Positions 44,981-59,900 of a stretch of DNA of 64,000 nucleotides are shown in pieces. The stretch is taken from contig NC_092652.1 in NCBI RefSeq assembly GCF_032118995.1, forward strand, positions 24,045,044 through 24,109,043, in the 5' to 3' direction. The first letter of the stretch is position 1, and each line of letters opens with the position of its first letter. Position numbers and translations under genes: made by a program. Source of the stretch: Asterias amurensis (taxonomy: Eukaryota; Echinodermata; Asteroidea; Forcipulatida; Asteriidae). Under the pieces are notes generated by a model. The model was not told where the DNA came from, ran no database searches, and worked only from the letters and a program-made list of their open reading frames with translations.

Positions 44981-47900
44981 ATGCCGAGTAACGACTGTCA
45001 TCAGCTCCAGGAGCTAACGGTCTTCTTCCAGAAAAACAGTGAGTAGTGAAATCCTTGTTGGCTTCCTTCCATGCAAAACTGGGATACACATTTTTACAAA
45101 TGCAGACCTGGAATTACATGTTTGAAAGGGCAAGGCCATTTTCATTTTGCAAAGAGCACTTCCATTGGAAAATCTAAAGGTCAATGGGACACTTTTTTGA
45201 AGGGGCACCAAGGCCAAATCCTTGGGCAACAGAGGCCACGGCCTCCGTATATAACCAGGCCTAGTTTATAGTAAAACAATAAGACAACTAGGCCCAACTT
45301 CATGGCTTTGCTTACCGTGGAATTCTGCGCTCATGGACCATAAAACTATGGGTTTTACAGGTTGCTGTAATCACAGAACTATACGGTAAGCAGAGTTATG
45401 AAATTGGACCCTAGTCCCATTGGCTAATCACTGAAATATTCAAACCCTGCCATCCATCCAAAAGTTTTCAAAGTAACTCGTAACATTTAAACCCACAGCC
45501 AAACAAATAACTATAAATCATCACACTAGTACACTATCTTTATTATTTTTCAACCAGGCGGGAAGATTTTGAAGGGAAGATGCAACCTCGCTCTCACCAC
45601 CTACACCCTGGCCCACCTTAACCAGTGCTTCAAACAGAGCGAAGAGGAAGATCCCCTGGTAGAGAGTCAGTCGTCCTCTGACCCTACCAAGGATAGGACA
45701 CGACCACAGACAGTCAAGTTTCTATACAGCTATGTGCAGAGAACACCAGCACTCAAGGTTTGAAAATAGTAACTTTACTCTTAGGTTTTTCAACTATGTA
45801 TTTGGGCCCAATTTCACAGAGTCTCCTGACGATGACTAGAGCAAGCTAGTCAAAAAGTTGATACTAATTTAAGAACTGATTCCGCGGTAGTACAGTTAAT
45901 CCTGATCCTATAAGCTAAAGTAGTAGTCCCAGCCCATTATCTATATCATCCGCCCGGGTAATAGTTAAAAAGCAGGACAGTTCTTTTCAGAACTGAGAAG
46001 TCTCCCAAACCCCCGAATACAACTGCTCTGCGGTAGTAGAATAAAGAAAGGCAGTTCTCTTAAGAACAAACTCTACCTGGCAAGTAGATACACACATTGT
46101 GTTACCGCAAACCAATTATAAATTCACAGAGCTGCTTACTAAGCAGAAATAGCAGTACAAATTTAAGGAATGCTTTTTGTTGGCATTCCACAGACAATGT
46201 TATTGTTTAATACATTGACTCACTCTCCTTTAAAATAAAGGTCTGTTATCGAGCTTGTCAATTTTTTTTTATTAACTCTTCTACCTGTCTACTGTCTGGT
46301 CCATAATTTAGTGAGTTATTACGTTGACTATTTGAACCATTCAATATCATCCACATGGAGATCCTGGTTTTGTTTGAGTGAAAACAATTAAAAGGTTTTA
46401 CATCTTGTGTGAAATTGCCAAGTCTTTTCATAAGTAGGATTTGAAACTTTAAATGGTGGAAATACGATATGAAAAGGTTTGCGGTAACACCATAAAATGA
46501 CTGTCTCTTAATGAGTTTGGGTGGTTCTGAAAAGAACCGTTGGTTTCAACTCGATGTTTCGATCAGTATGCTCTGATGACTTCTAGTGTTTTCCTATTTG
46601 TGGATTTTTTTTCTTCACAGTTGGTTCAGCCCCCAGCACGTTGTGAGAAGTTGCCAAGTCTTTACTATTAATTTGTGAATTTTGCTTTTCACACAGTTGG
46701 TTCAGCCCTCCAGTACATTGCATGGTCCCGTTGAGATATCTCGATTCAGCAGCCTGACCATGCTAGAGATCAAGAAGGTCCCTGTTCACATGCTGAATGG
46801 TCTGGGATGTCTACGCAACCAGTTGCAGGTTCTGATCTGTTCAAGATGTGTACACTCACTACAGGTGTGTTTAAGATCCAAGGGCTTGCCCTTAACACTA
46901 GCCCGGTGTGTTTGTTCTAGTAAAAACTTATATGGATAGCACACAACCACTTCTTAACTTGCCATGTTTACTTCTAAAGATTGTGCAACCTAGGGCCCCT
47001 AATAGCAATTTTTGTTAACGTGTTAAGTTATTTTTAAGTGTGTGGATGCTAGTTAAAATTTATTTAACCAATAAGCATGACAACATGTTTGTGATGACTA
47101 CCATTAATACATCTGAACTGAAAGATACATTTAGGACAGCACATGATTAAAATCTGGGTTACTAAAACTTCCTGGGGGCATAAAATGCAAAGTTTACTAG
47201 CCCGGTGGGTTACTTCACAAAAAGCCTAAGCTCAAGACCTATGACTATGTCTGGATTTGAAATGTGGAAGTTGTAGCATTTGTAACATTTAACTTTTGGC
47301 CATTTGGGTGTAGTGTGCCAAATTCAAGCTCTAGTGTTGTCAGAGTGTGAGTTTGAATCCCACCCAAGTAATATTCCCTTGGATTTTTTTCACAGGAGCC
47401 GGGAAAGTACCGAGTATAAAGTGCTTTACACACAACAGTGTAAGGGTAAAACCAATATAATATTCAGGTGTATTCAATTTATGGTGTTTGTTTTTCCAGA
47501 GTTTGCTATGTTCTTGTGGAGGGGATATGTTAGCTGAGGCTCCGTGGTCAGCACTTCATACTCTCAACGTAAGCTATAATCACATTGACGCCCTCGATGA
47601 CTCACTGGTAAGTATTTCACATTTCTGGCGAAGAAATCTTAATGTATAATTTACCTGTAAAATTGTTTGTCTGTTTGTTGGTGTGTTTAAGGGTGTTTTT
47701 TTGTTTGCTTGTCTACCTGTTTTTGTTTATGTCTATCATGTCCATGAAAAAAAAGAACTTTAGAGACCTCACAAAGTTGCCTAAATGTTATGATTTTTTT
47801 TAATATAAAGGTACTTAAAGCATGGGATTGGTAGACCTGACAAAATAGTTGCAGATATTGTGCATGCTTTTTGTGATCAACCATAACAAATCTGTGGAAA

Positions 47901-50900
47901 TTTTGGGCTTAAAAAGTTAGAATATTTGCCTTAATTTTAATTTTCTCTCCCCCCCCCCAACTTTGACAGAGGCTACTACCCATGCTGAAGATGCTGGACC
48001 TCAGTCATAATGACCTGAGACACACAAGAGATTACCTGGAGGTAAGTTGACACTGCTTTACAAAGCTACTTCAGTCCAATTGATACTTGAGCGCACTTAG
48101 TGCCATTAGTTGAATGTTCTTGGTTGTAGGTCTATTTATATTTCTGGGTTATTTATTTATTTCTGTCAGGGTTCTTCCCATGTACAGGGTTTGTTTTTCT
48201 TTTCTTTTTTACAATTTGCATTGAACCAAAATTCAAATACGTGTCAATGTACAAAAAACACTTTTTTAATATTATATTACAAGAGAATATTCTGTCTGTT
48301 AAGTATATAGACAAGGGCAGAAGTTACAAGGCAGTCAAACAGTTAAAAAGTTACTGGACACAGAAACAACAATATTCTGGTGGACATTATCGGCTGAAAC
48401 ATATGAGGACCAGTAAAAATGAAGTCCAAGTGGTTCGGCATTATTAGAAGAAATATTTTGGTTCAAGATAACAAACTGTTAAACAAGTATTCTTCTGTTG
48501 TTTTGTTCCCTGCAGTGTCTGAGTGAGTTGGCTCATCTCAACCTTGGGTACAACCGTCTGGAGAGAGTGCCGTCCCTGGGTCTGGTCGCCCGCACCAACC
48601 TTCAGACCTTGGTGATCAGGAATAACAGCCTGGACAATCTGGGCGGCTTGGAGGACTACAGCAGTCTCTTGGAAATAGACTTGGGGAACAACTGCCTGTA
48701 TGAAGGTGCCGAGCTAAGAACCTTGGGGTATCTGCACAATCTTAGAGAGGTTAGGAGAATAGGACAGGAATAATATCTGGGTCCAATTTCACGGCTCTGC
48801 TTACTGCCAAATTCTGCGTTTACAATCACCATTCTCCCCTGGGCTTTCTGTGTAAGCGTAGAATGTCTAGTAATGTGGGGTACACGCGCGCAAAAGCCAA
48901 AATTTCCCGCTAGCACGTGAAAAACGCTTGCGCTAAGCATAGAATTCCCTAATCTGTAAGTGCCGATTATTTGCTTTCGGTAAGCAGAGCCATGAATTTG
49001 GGCCTAGGTTTCTGCCACGCCCCCGAAGACAAGCAAGCAGAGCATATTGTTATAATTTGTTTTTACCCTCGCACTGTTGTGTATCAAGCCCTGTATACTC
49101 TCCCAAGTTTCCCAAGCTCTGTGAAAAAAATCAACAGGCAAATCATCTATTAAAGGCAGTGGCACTATTGGTAATTACTCAAAATATTTATTAGCATAAA
49201 ACCTTACTTGGTAACGGGGCGAGGTTGGTAGTATAAAACATTGTGAGAAACGGCTCCCTCTGAAGTGGAGTAGTTTTCGAGAAAGAAGTAATTTTCCACG
49301 AATTTGATTTTGAGACCTCGGACTTAGAATTTGAGGTCTCGAATTCAAGCATCTGAATGCACACAACTTCGTGTGAAGGGTGTTTTTTCTTTCATTATTA
49401 TCTCGCAACTTCGACGACCAATTGAGCTCAAATTTTCACAGGTTTGTTATTTTATGCATATGTTAAGATACACTAGGTGAGGAGACTGGTCTTTGACAAT
49501 TACCAATAGTGTTCAGTGTCTTTAAATCAACTCAATGTTTTCCACATTAAATCATTGCGGTACCTGCTGCTGAAACCTGCTGGATTCAAACTGTCTCTAG
49601 CCACCAGGTTAGGTCTCTAGCCACCAGGTTAGGTCTCTAGCCACCAGATTAGGTCGATGGTCTAGTAGTAAGACATTTGCTCTAGCAGTGCAAATGTTGT
49701 GGGTTCCTATCCCACTCAAGTGATTTGCCTTTTTTTTTTTATAATGAACTCAGGAAGTACTGGTTATACAGTGCTTAATACACAAAAGGGTAAACAAATT
49801 ATACTATTTATCTTCGATGCAAAATTAACATCAGAGTTTGTTGCTCGAAACGTTGAGACCACAACTTAATATAAATAAAAAACAACCCTTTGGCCTTCCA
49901 GCTACCCATCCACTTTTGGGACAAAAGATGTTATTTCAGCTCAATTGTTGTTACTCATTAATTATTTGAATTATTTCCGAAAGCAAATGACAATGTGATA
50001 AATGTTGTTGAGTTCAAATACATTGCCCATCATAACTTCATCGACGTAACTTTTATTATGATTATTTTTTTCACATCAAAGGTCAACCTCCTTGGCAATC
50101 CTTTGGCCTTTGACCCCAAGTACAGATCAATCGTTATCAGCAAGCTCCCTCCAGAGGCTTCATCACGAAAGGTAAGTCCATTTCAAGTTAATTCACATGC
50201 GGTTTTTATTACGAGCAAGCCATCTTGCTTAAAATAATCTTACTTTCAGTCCAACGGCAAATGCACATGAATAGAGTCGCGGATCGCAATAGCATGGCTC
50301 CAGTTTGTGATAGGAAATTTTGCTGGAAACAGTGCACATTTGTTGCACCCATGCACTTATTGGATGCACTTATTGGAAAAAAAACAAAAAAAGTTCTTCA
50401 GATTGAATATGTTTTTTAATCTGTTTGCGTGCCAAGGCTCTGGTTTTCAATAAATATAAAAGTATTTACATTTCCTTTTTGAATTTGTTTTGTCCCAATC
50501 CTCGGTGCTTTGTCTCTGCTAGGTGTACCTGGACGGCCTCCCTCTATCTAATACAGAAAACCAGGTAAAAAGTAATCACACAAACTTTCCCTTACAGAGC
50601 TTATAACTCATTTGTAGATTTAGATTTTTTTAATTTTGGATACTTTAGATATCTTTTTTTATTTTTCGATACTTTCTTTCTTTCTGTTTGTGTAAACTGT
50701 CAGTGATTTCAACCTTACCAACTGGATGCCTGGTTGTTAATTTTGTATCGTGAATGTAAAGAGCACTTCATTATTTTCGTTCTCAGGTTTAGCTGGCTGC
50801 CATGGATGGATGTAATTTTTATAAAATGTTTCATGTTTGTGTGGTTTTTCTCTTTAGATCTGCAATCCTCCTTGTCAAGTTTCATGGTTGAGGGAATTTT

Positions 50901-53900
50901 GTTTAACTCTCTGACTAGTCTTAATTTACTCACAGTTAAACTTCTTGTGCATGTAGTCTGGCATGAAACTTACAAATGTACCAATTCTTATTTCTTTTAC
51001 ATGGTCTTATCTGCACTTTATGTACATGTATGTGGGTTTTCAAGCTGATTTTTGTCCTTACCACAAACGGGTTCAAAGACTTCAAAAAAACATTAAGAAG
51101 TCATGTTGTGGTGCATTGGTTCTTGTATGTAATACTCAAATATCTAAATTTGCTGTCACCCCCCCCCCCAAAAAAAAAAGAAAAGAAAAAAAAAGAAAAC
51201 AAATTAAAAAGCAAAGACTATCCGATGAAAAAGAACAAGGGTTTCCAGCTAATCCATTTTTATCTAATCCCTTACTAATTGAAATCTGTCACATGAAGTT
51301 CATCAAATTCATACATGTATGTAGAGCAATCAAGTGGTTTTTGGCCCAGTCCGAATTCTCGTCTACTGACTGTGGATTGACTACCATGGCAACATGCATT
51401 GAAGCATAGGGGCCCATGGCAACAGCCGTAGCCATAGCCACCAATTCAGACGTGGCCTTTAGATCATCTCATTGCCAATAAAATTAACTGATCATTTCAT
51501 GCTCACACAATAATCTGGTGTTGGTAGTACCATGGAGGAAGGAAGAGAAGTAGTTCAAACGAAGGGACTTCAAAAGTCGAACCCGTGGTACCGCGGTCGT
51601 TCAACGACACCTCGTAATCACCCACATACCCCTTACACAAACAATGGGCGACCTGGCGTGTGTGAGCTTGCGCACGCGCACTTGGTTCTATTGCGGGTCG
51701 TTCGAGCTCCTTCTCTTCCTTCCTCCATGGTAGTACACAACCATACTGTAGTGTGGTTGTGTATAGTCAACCCTCCTGCTGGCTATCCACTCAATATCAT
51801 CCAATGTGGTTTTCAATGATAGATAAACTGTGCCAGCCATACTGCATTGCATGGTACACACATGCACCTGTGCACAGGTAGTCCTGCGAGACAGAACTCG
51901 GGCAGTCAAATGTTTTCCAAAGGTGCGTTTTCGCAGTTGTAACAATAACTATCTTTTGAACTTGCCATTGACCAAAAAATTATTGGTTACGAATTTGAAA
52001 TCGCACCCCAAATGGTTGGTCAACTTGATGATGGTCAGGGCCCAATTTCATGGCTCTGCTTACCGTAAGCACAGAATCGGCGCTTACGGAAGCAGGGAAT
52101 TCTGTGCTTACGGCAAGCGTATTTCACTGATTAGGTGTTTACTCCCTGTTACTAGGTATCTAGGCTTACAAGGCTAGCGCAGAAATTCGGCGCTTGCACG
52201 TAATTGGGGAATCTTGATCGCAAGCACAGAATTCGGCGGTAAGCAGAGCCATGAAATTGGGCCTTAATAAGTGTTGGAAGTCCAGAGCAGGAAGTAATCA
52301 TTGGCTATTGTCATACAGCAATCTCTACAGACAACTTAGAGGCAACCAATTGCACTGCATTCAAAAGGAACACACTAAATGCGCGTCTTTCGTTACCGCC
52401 ATTTGAATGTCATTTCCTATGCATACATTTTGGTTCCGAAATTTAAGTGCATTGTGTAGTATAAAATACTCGGGTCAATACTACAGAAATTTTTTTATTG
52501 TTCAAACGATGTATCGCAATCCCCAAATTAAGTTTAAGGTAAAAATAGAAATTACTGTTGCCCCACTCAATACTTGCTTAGCAAAGAAAGTCGTCAAGCA
52601 ATATTTTCTGATAAAAGAAATCATTATGAAGTTTGACCCTGGCCCTTTTACTGATTGTTCCCTTTCTTTTCTGAACAACAGAAGATACCCAGAATCAGTC
52701 TCTCCAAGCCCCTCGTCAGGATCCCCTCCCAGTCCTCTATCGACACCTGCAACTCAAACCTCTTCAACGAGATATCCAGCTTTGAGGAATCCATGGATCT
52801 GACGGACAGCATGGTCGTGGCTAAAGGCAAGAGGCCAAAGGGCAAGAAAGGCTCCAAGAAGGTCCGAACTGTATCCATCGCTGACCAAGGCACGACGAAG
52901 GGCAAAAACACAAACGCTGGGAGTGAGTAAATTTTTTGATTAAAGTTCTCCTATATCCATTGTTGCTGAAAGTAAACAAATTAAAAACCCTATGTGGAGC
53001 TACAGTCCTAGTTTATGTGCATTTTTTAATAACTTCGCTCAAATGATTTAAAAGCAACATTCTGCGACATCTACGCCCTAACCACCTAGAATCAACATAC
53101 CAAAGATAAATTGCCGAGGGCCGATTTCACAAAGAGTCAAGAATGATCATCATTCCTTAGAGTAAACATTTGAAGAAAAAAATGTGTTGCCATCTGTTAC
53201 GCTCTTAATTGCCCTTTATTTGGGATCCACATTTGAAGGTACAAAAGTGCTACAAGACTCGGACATCGAAGACACCAGGAGAGAACATGAAAAGAAACGT
53301 CAACTGTACGGTCCAGACTGGCTGCAGGCCCTGCAAGCACCGTACCAACAATCAGGAACAACCAGCGCATCCGACTCGGAAAGTACTGTAGGAAATGACT
53401 TTGGGAAGTCGAGGGTCACGAGAAGAGATCCACTCGTTCCTGGGAGTAGCGATATCGGCAGTGATATCGTTTTAAATGATATTGATAGACGTGATATTGA
53501 TATTATTGGATTGGGTATTGATAAAAGTGATACCACCACAAACGGTACTGATAAAAAGAATATAAATCGGACTAGTACACATATCGATTATACCACGAAA
53601 CAAGACGCTTATAAAATCGATATTGCAAAAGTTGATGCAGGTAAATCTGTTCATTCCAACGTGAATGTTGAGGACAGAGTTAACAGCAGACTCGATGAAC
53701 CTATGGCGAGTGTAAATGAACAGGTTGTAGAGGCGATTATTGAGAAGTCGGAGTGGAATGGGACCATCGCGCAGCATGAGCATCTTGGAGTCCAGGCTGA
53801 GCTGATCTTGGAGAAGAACGACTCAAAGCCTTCTATCTTTCTGGAGCGGTCAGAGTCGGATATCGCTTTTGACAGTCCATGGGCTGAGACTGCACCAGAA

Positions 53901-56900
53901 GAAGAAGGTATGTTTTGGGTTCTGAAGGTCGTGAGCTTGGACATTGTAGGGATGGATCCTTTTTCCCTGATTGAAGGCACCAATAGTCTGTCAATCTTTG
54001 CGCATATTTGCACATTGAGGCCTGTAGTTGTTTTGTTTCCTTCATACACTGTTATATGGTAAGCAACGATTTGGAACCAAACATGTCACTTTATTTTTTT
54101 CAATTTTCTCAACTTACTCAGTTTATAGCCATATTCATCAGGGATGATACGGCTCTTTTCATCAAGGCTGAGAAGCAAATATGATCAGGGCTAGTGGTCC
54201 ATAAAGCATCACCATTTCATTTGAAAAATGGACTTATGGAAAAGCAAGTTTGCAAAATTTTTCCTCCTGATTCCGCAGACAGTACCAAGAAAAAATCTAG
54301 CTAGTGGTCCATAAAGCATCACCATTTCATTTGAAAAATGGACTTGTGGAATAACAAGTTTGCAAAATTTTTCCTCCTGATTCCGCAAACAGTACCAAGA
54401 AAAAATCTGATGAGAAAATTTGAAAATCTCCCAGATAACGAAAACCTTTTCTCTTTGAAGTAATTCTAAATGTCTCCCTGATTATTGTATAAAATCTCCC
54501 CGACTGCAAGATGCAAATATTTGCAGTTCTGCTCTTGTGCAGTCTGTTTCTTTTTGGGTTTTTTTCGTTGTTTTTTTTTCTTGTTGGTTTTTTACTGCAC
54601 CTTGAACACCCAGCACGGTGGATACGTGCGCATTACAAGTCTTATTATTATTATTTATTATTATTAGTAATATCGGTACTCTGCATTGTGTCTTTATCAG
54701 AGCATGAGCTGTTTAATCCCCTTCTCGTCACCGTACATGACTCTGTTCGAGGTGAAGACGTCCACCTCTTCCTGACAATCAAGGAGACTCACATCGAAGA
54801 GAGAGACCTGAATGGCCGAGTTGTAGAGAAACTGGAGATCAACTGCCTCAAGAGGTGAGACCAGAATTAGAGGATACAATAATCTCGAGACCCTTCCATA
54901 CTTGTTTCACCTTTTCAAACTTGAATTGGTTGAATATCATCCAGAGTCAAGAATGAACTAATGATTCTGTGCGCATTTAAAATGTATAGACCATACATTT
55001 TAAATGTGTCATCAAAACATTTTAAGATTTAGAAAATAATTGCACAGTGGCATTTTACACCATTTTAACATGGTTAGAGACCTCTAATTTTCCCTCCATT
55101 TTCATAAGGACTCTACCTATTGGGAAAATGAGTGAATCAGAAAACTGAATTTGACCTTAGAGTCCCTCTTTAAAAAAGAAAGCTCCAAATCTATATAATA
55201 AGCAGGCGTACATGTGCCACTTTCTTTATGCTGGTTGTGAAGCCAAGGACTCCCAGAAAAGCGAACTTAATCACTGTACTAAGAACCGAACGACGGGAAG
55301 ACAAGGAAGGAAGTTTAAAAAAAAAGATCACAGGCATGTTACTCGGGTGGGATTCGAACCCACGACCCTTGCAATTCTAGAGCAGTGTCTTACCAACTAG
55401 ACTACAGAGGTTGCCCGGTAGCTAGAGGCAGTTCAAATCCTATGTTTTGGCAGCGGGTACTGCAACGATATAATAGATGTTAAATTTGCATCGGGGATAA
55501 AGAATATTAATTTTGGTTTTTACCCATACACCAATGTGTGATAGCACTGTATACTCAGTATTTTCCCGAGTCCTGTGAAGGAAGTTTCAGTTGTAGATGT
55601 GGGAGGAAAACCCCAGAGAATTATTCCAAGATAAACCCATGCAGTCAGAGAGGGACTGAAAACCCAATCCATGTAGTGCCCCCGGTGTGATTCAAACTGG
55701 GGGTCCTAGAGGTGGAAGGGGATGAAAGATACCACAATGCTAACCTGACCAATCTGTTAAAGACAGTGGACACTATTGGTAATTGTCAAAGACCAGTCTT
55801 CTCACTTGGTGTATCTAAACATATGCATAAAATAACAAACCTGTGAAAATTTGAGTTCAATTGGCTGTCGAAGTTGCGAGATAATAATGAAAGAAAAAAA
55901 CCACTCTTGTCGCACAAAGTTGTGTGCTTTCAGATGCTTGATTTCGAGACCTCAAATTCTAAACTTGAGGTCTCGAAATCAAATTCTTGAAAAATTACTT
56001 CTTTCTCGAAAACTACGTCACTTCAGAGGGAGCCGTTTCTCACACTGTTTTAATACTATCAAACTCTCACCATTACTAGTAATCAAGAAAGTTTTAACGC
56101 TAATAATTATTTTGAGTAATTACCAATAGTGTCCACTGCCTTTAACTTTTTGTTAGTCATTGCTCCCATTACTCAATATCATATGAGCAGGGATACCACT
56201 AAGTGATGTTTGAAGCTTTCCATGGTGTGAACTATAAATAATAGACCGATCCATTACGCGCCGCCTCCTTACCAGTTGACCAATCACAGCCGCGAAACCC
56301 GATCACCATTAGTGCAAAGATCACCAAACGGTTACAATGGTGATCAGATTTCGCGGTTGTGATTGGTCAATGATAATTGGGCCTGGCTTAATTGATCGGT
56401 GTATTGAATGGTTGACCCGCAATTACTATTATTCTAAATAGTTTATTCTAAAGGATCGACTGTGAGACATCTGTTAACTTGTCGTTAATTATTGCTTCCA
56501 TTCTCAGCATGCAGCAATCTGAGGAGTCTGTATGGAGTGAGGAGATCGGCGGTCATCGAGTCGTTCCTGTGGTCATGCTGGCCTTTGATTACATCAGGAG
56601 AGACCGCACACAAAGACGGTACACACTGGAAGATGAGGAAAGCTTGCTGGTAGGTTCCAGTTTTCAGGTTTATAAAGGGAAAACTTTAACAGAACTCAAT
56701 AACAGTATGAAGAGGTCAGACATAAAGTCGAAGCTTGTACGAGGTCTACTCTCTTCACAAAGAATACATATAAACATTTAATTATAATCAAGAGTTTTCA
56801 AAAGAGGTTAGGGGTGATCAACTGGAATTCATCAGATTCCAAGACTGCCTGTGAGAGTTTTTGAAACCAAATCAGAGTGTGAGTTCGAATCCCGGTCGTG

Positions 56901-59900
56901 ACACTTGTGTCCCTGAGCAAGACACTTCACTCAGGGGTAAATAGGTACCTGTGAGGGCATAGTTGGTTCTTTTGATTGATTAGATTTGATTGCGCTACAT
57001 ATTTGGCGACACAGGCTGTATACTCCCCAGGGAGCTAAGATGGTTTAAGGAATGATTTAAGGCCCAGTGACAGGGGTAATAATGTTGAAGCGCCATGAGC
57101 GTCACTGCGTGACAGACCTGAGGGCTATATAAGAAGCCACTATTATTATTATTATTACTATTAAATCAAATCACAAAGTGATTAAATTGTCTCACAATGG
57201 CACACCTGCATCCTTATCCATTACGCCAAACTTTTACAAACCAGAAAATAGACACCTGAAACCTGGGCCCAATTTCATTGAGCTGCTAAGCACAAAATTT
57301 TGCTTAGCATGAAATTTCTTCCTTGATAAAAACAGGATTACTAACAAAATGTCCACATGATTTTAAGGATGAGCAAACAACAGCTTAAGAAACAGTAACA
57401 AGCAATAATATGCAACAAATGGAAAATTGGTTGGTAATACTGTTTTTATCAAGGAAGAAATTTCATGCTAAGCAAATTTTTGTGCTTAGCAGCTTTATGA
57501 AATTGGGCCCTGGTTTTACAGTTTAAGAGGGGAATCCACCGATGGATGTGTATACACAGTGGAAGTATTCCTGGATATTAACAAAAAAGTAAGATCTCCA
57601 ACATATTAAAGGGCTGGATAACTCAGTTGAATGTAATTCATAGGTGGTAGGTTCAAGTCTCGTTCTAGTTATTTTTCCTTGTTCAACCCCAAATTATTCA
57701 AAAGTCAGTTTCCCTTTTGGTTTATTACTTGCTATGTTTGTCCTTTTCCTGAAAGATTCTGACCAAGACTCTGCAGCCATTCCTAGAATGGAACCAGCAG
57801 CAGGCGGCCGCCTTGGGAAAAGGTTTGTGTCAGTGTCTGAAATGCTCCCTGGAGTTCTCCCGAGACCAGGCCAAAAGGAGACTGCCGACCCGGCACAGGG
57901 GCAGCATTCGGGGAGGTAACATTTCCGACGACGAAGGTAATAATGGTGAGTGTTGTAACAGTTTTTCCAGGAAAACGCAAGAACGATCTTGTATGTTAAA
58001 TTTTTTACCTCTTTGTAGATTTGCAAAGGGGAGTGCATAGGAGTATGCTGTTTGAGTGAAGGGTACAGTTTTGTCGCCTTAAATTTTGTTCTTGACGGGG
58101 CACAGCAATTTTCCTCCTGGTAAGGGGCACTCCTATGAGGATTGGAGCTTTGAAAAGGGCACCACAGAAAAAGCACAGGGCACACAGGGCAATTGCTGTG
58201 GGTGCTTGGGGTGTTATTTGGTGGCCTGAAGTATCAAAAGCCGGAGCTTAGCAGATCAGTTATTTATTGCCAAAATAATAAAAATAATGATAATAGTAAG
58301 ACTTGTAATGCGCACATATCCACCCTGCTGGGTTTTCAAGGCGCAGTAAAACCAAAAACAAAACAAAGAAAAACAGACACAACAAAAATTAGTCCTTGAA
58401 AACCTGTGACAGTTTTGAGAATAGACTCGAGTTTTGTGGTACAAAGACAAGATCTAAGATTAAGTGGTAGAGAGTTTCAGATGCGTGGCGCAGCTGAAGA
58501 AAAAAAACATGTCAACCCATGAGTGTCGAGACTTGGGTTCAATGAGGAGATGCATGGAACTTGATCGAAGATTCCATGAACCATCCTTGAGTCGGGAACA
58601 TTGGCTTAGTGGTATCTTTCATCACCTTTCACCTCTGGGACCCCTGTTTGAATCCTGCCTGGGGCGCTATGTGGGTCTTCAGTCCCTACCTGACTGCATT
58701 GGTTTTCCCTTAAAGGAACACATTGCCTTGGATCGGTCGAGTTGGTCTTTTGAAAAGGGTTTGTAACCATTTGATATAAAATTGATATGGTTAGAAAGAT
58801 GTTGTAAAAGTAGAATACAATGATCTACACGAATATGCCTCAAAATTGTGTGGTTTCCGTTTTACCTTGTCGACTTACACGGTCGGCCATTTATGAGAGT
58901 CAAAAAGTTGACTCCGATAAATGGCCGACTGTGTTAATTCGCGACGTAAAATGAAAACCGTGCAATTTTGAGTGATACTTGTGTGGATCATTATGTTCTA
59001 CTTTTAAAACATCTTTCCAACCATATAAATTTCATAACAAACGGTTTCAAATGTTTTTTATAGACCAACTTGTCCAATCCAAGGCAACGTGTTCCTTTAA
59101 TACTCTTGGGTTTCTCCTTCCACATCTAAAACTGAAACTTCCTTCATTGTCTTCTCTCCAGTGGGTTCTTGGCTAGTACAGTGATTAAGTTTCACTTTTC
59201 GGAGAGTCCTTGGCTTCACAATCAGAATTAGAGCCATTGGACACTTTCGGCACAGCAAAAAAAAAAGTTCGCAGATTTACAAATAACTTACAGGGTTTAC
59301 AGAAGGTAATGGTGAAAGACTTCTCTTGAAATGGAATTCCATGAAATGCTTTACTTTTCCAGAAAACATTAAAACAATTATCAATTCTCGTTGTCGAGAA
59401 TTACGGATTTATTTTAAACACGTAATGACACGGCGAAATGTGCGGAAACAAGGGTGGGTTTTTCCGGTATTTTCCCCCGACTCCGATGACCGATTGAGCC
59501 TAAATTTTCACAGGTTTGTTATTTTTTATATCAGTTGTGTTACACAAAGTGTGGGCCTTTGGACAATACTGTTTACCGAAAGTGTCCAATGGCTTTAATG
59601 AAATGAGAGGATAAACTTCTTTATGGCTGTATATTAAATATCTTCAAATTTTACCCGACACAGACTTTTTTCCTTGCTACAGTCCTATATCAATGTACCA
59701 AGGTTAGTGAGATTCGGTTTTTGTGTCCGTTACATGAGGATGTTCATCTGTGGCCACTAACTATGACTGTTGTGTGCAGCTTGTCAGCTTGTCATGTTGT
59801 TTCCATAATCGACCCGATGGCTGGTCTCGCTTGTTATTCTGACAGATGATGTGATGTTTATAAAAGAGAAAGTACAACATCTTGTTCATGTATGTAATTT

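Noticed and set aside
49594..49653. CRISPR-like repeat
   Set aside because: Three directly adjacent 20-bp units without spacers in a eukaryotic intron; a simple tandem repeat.
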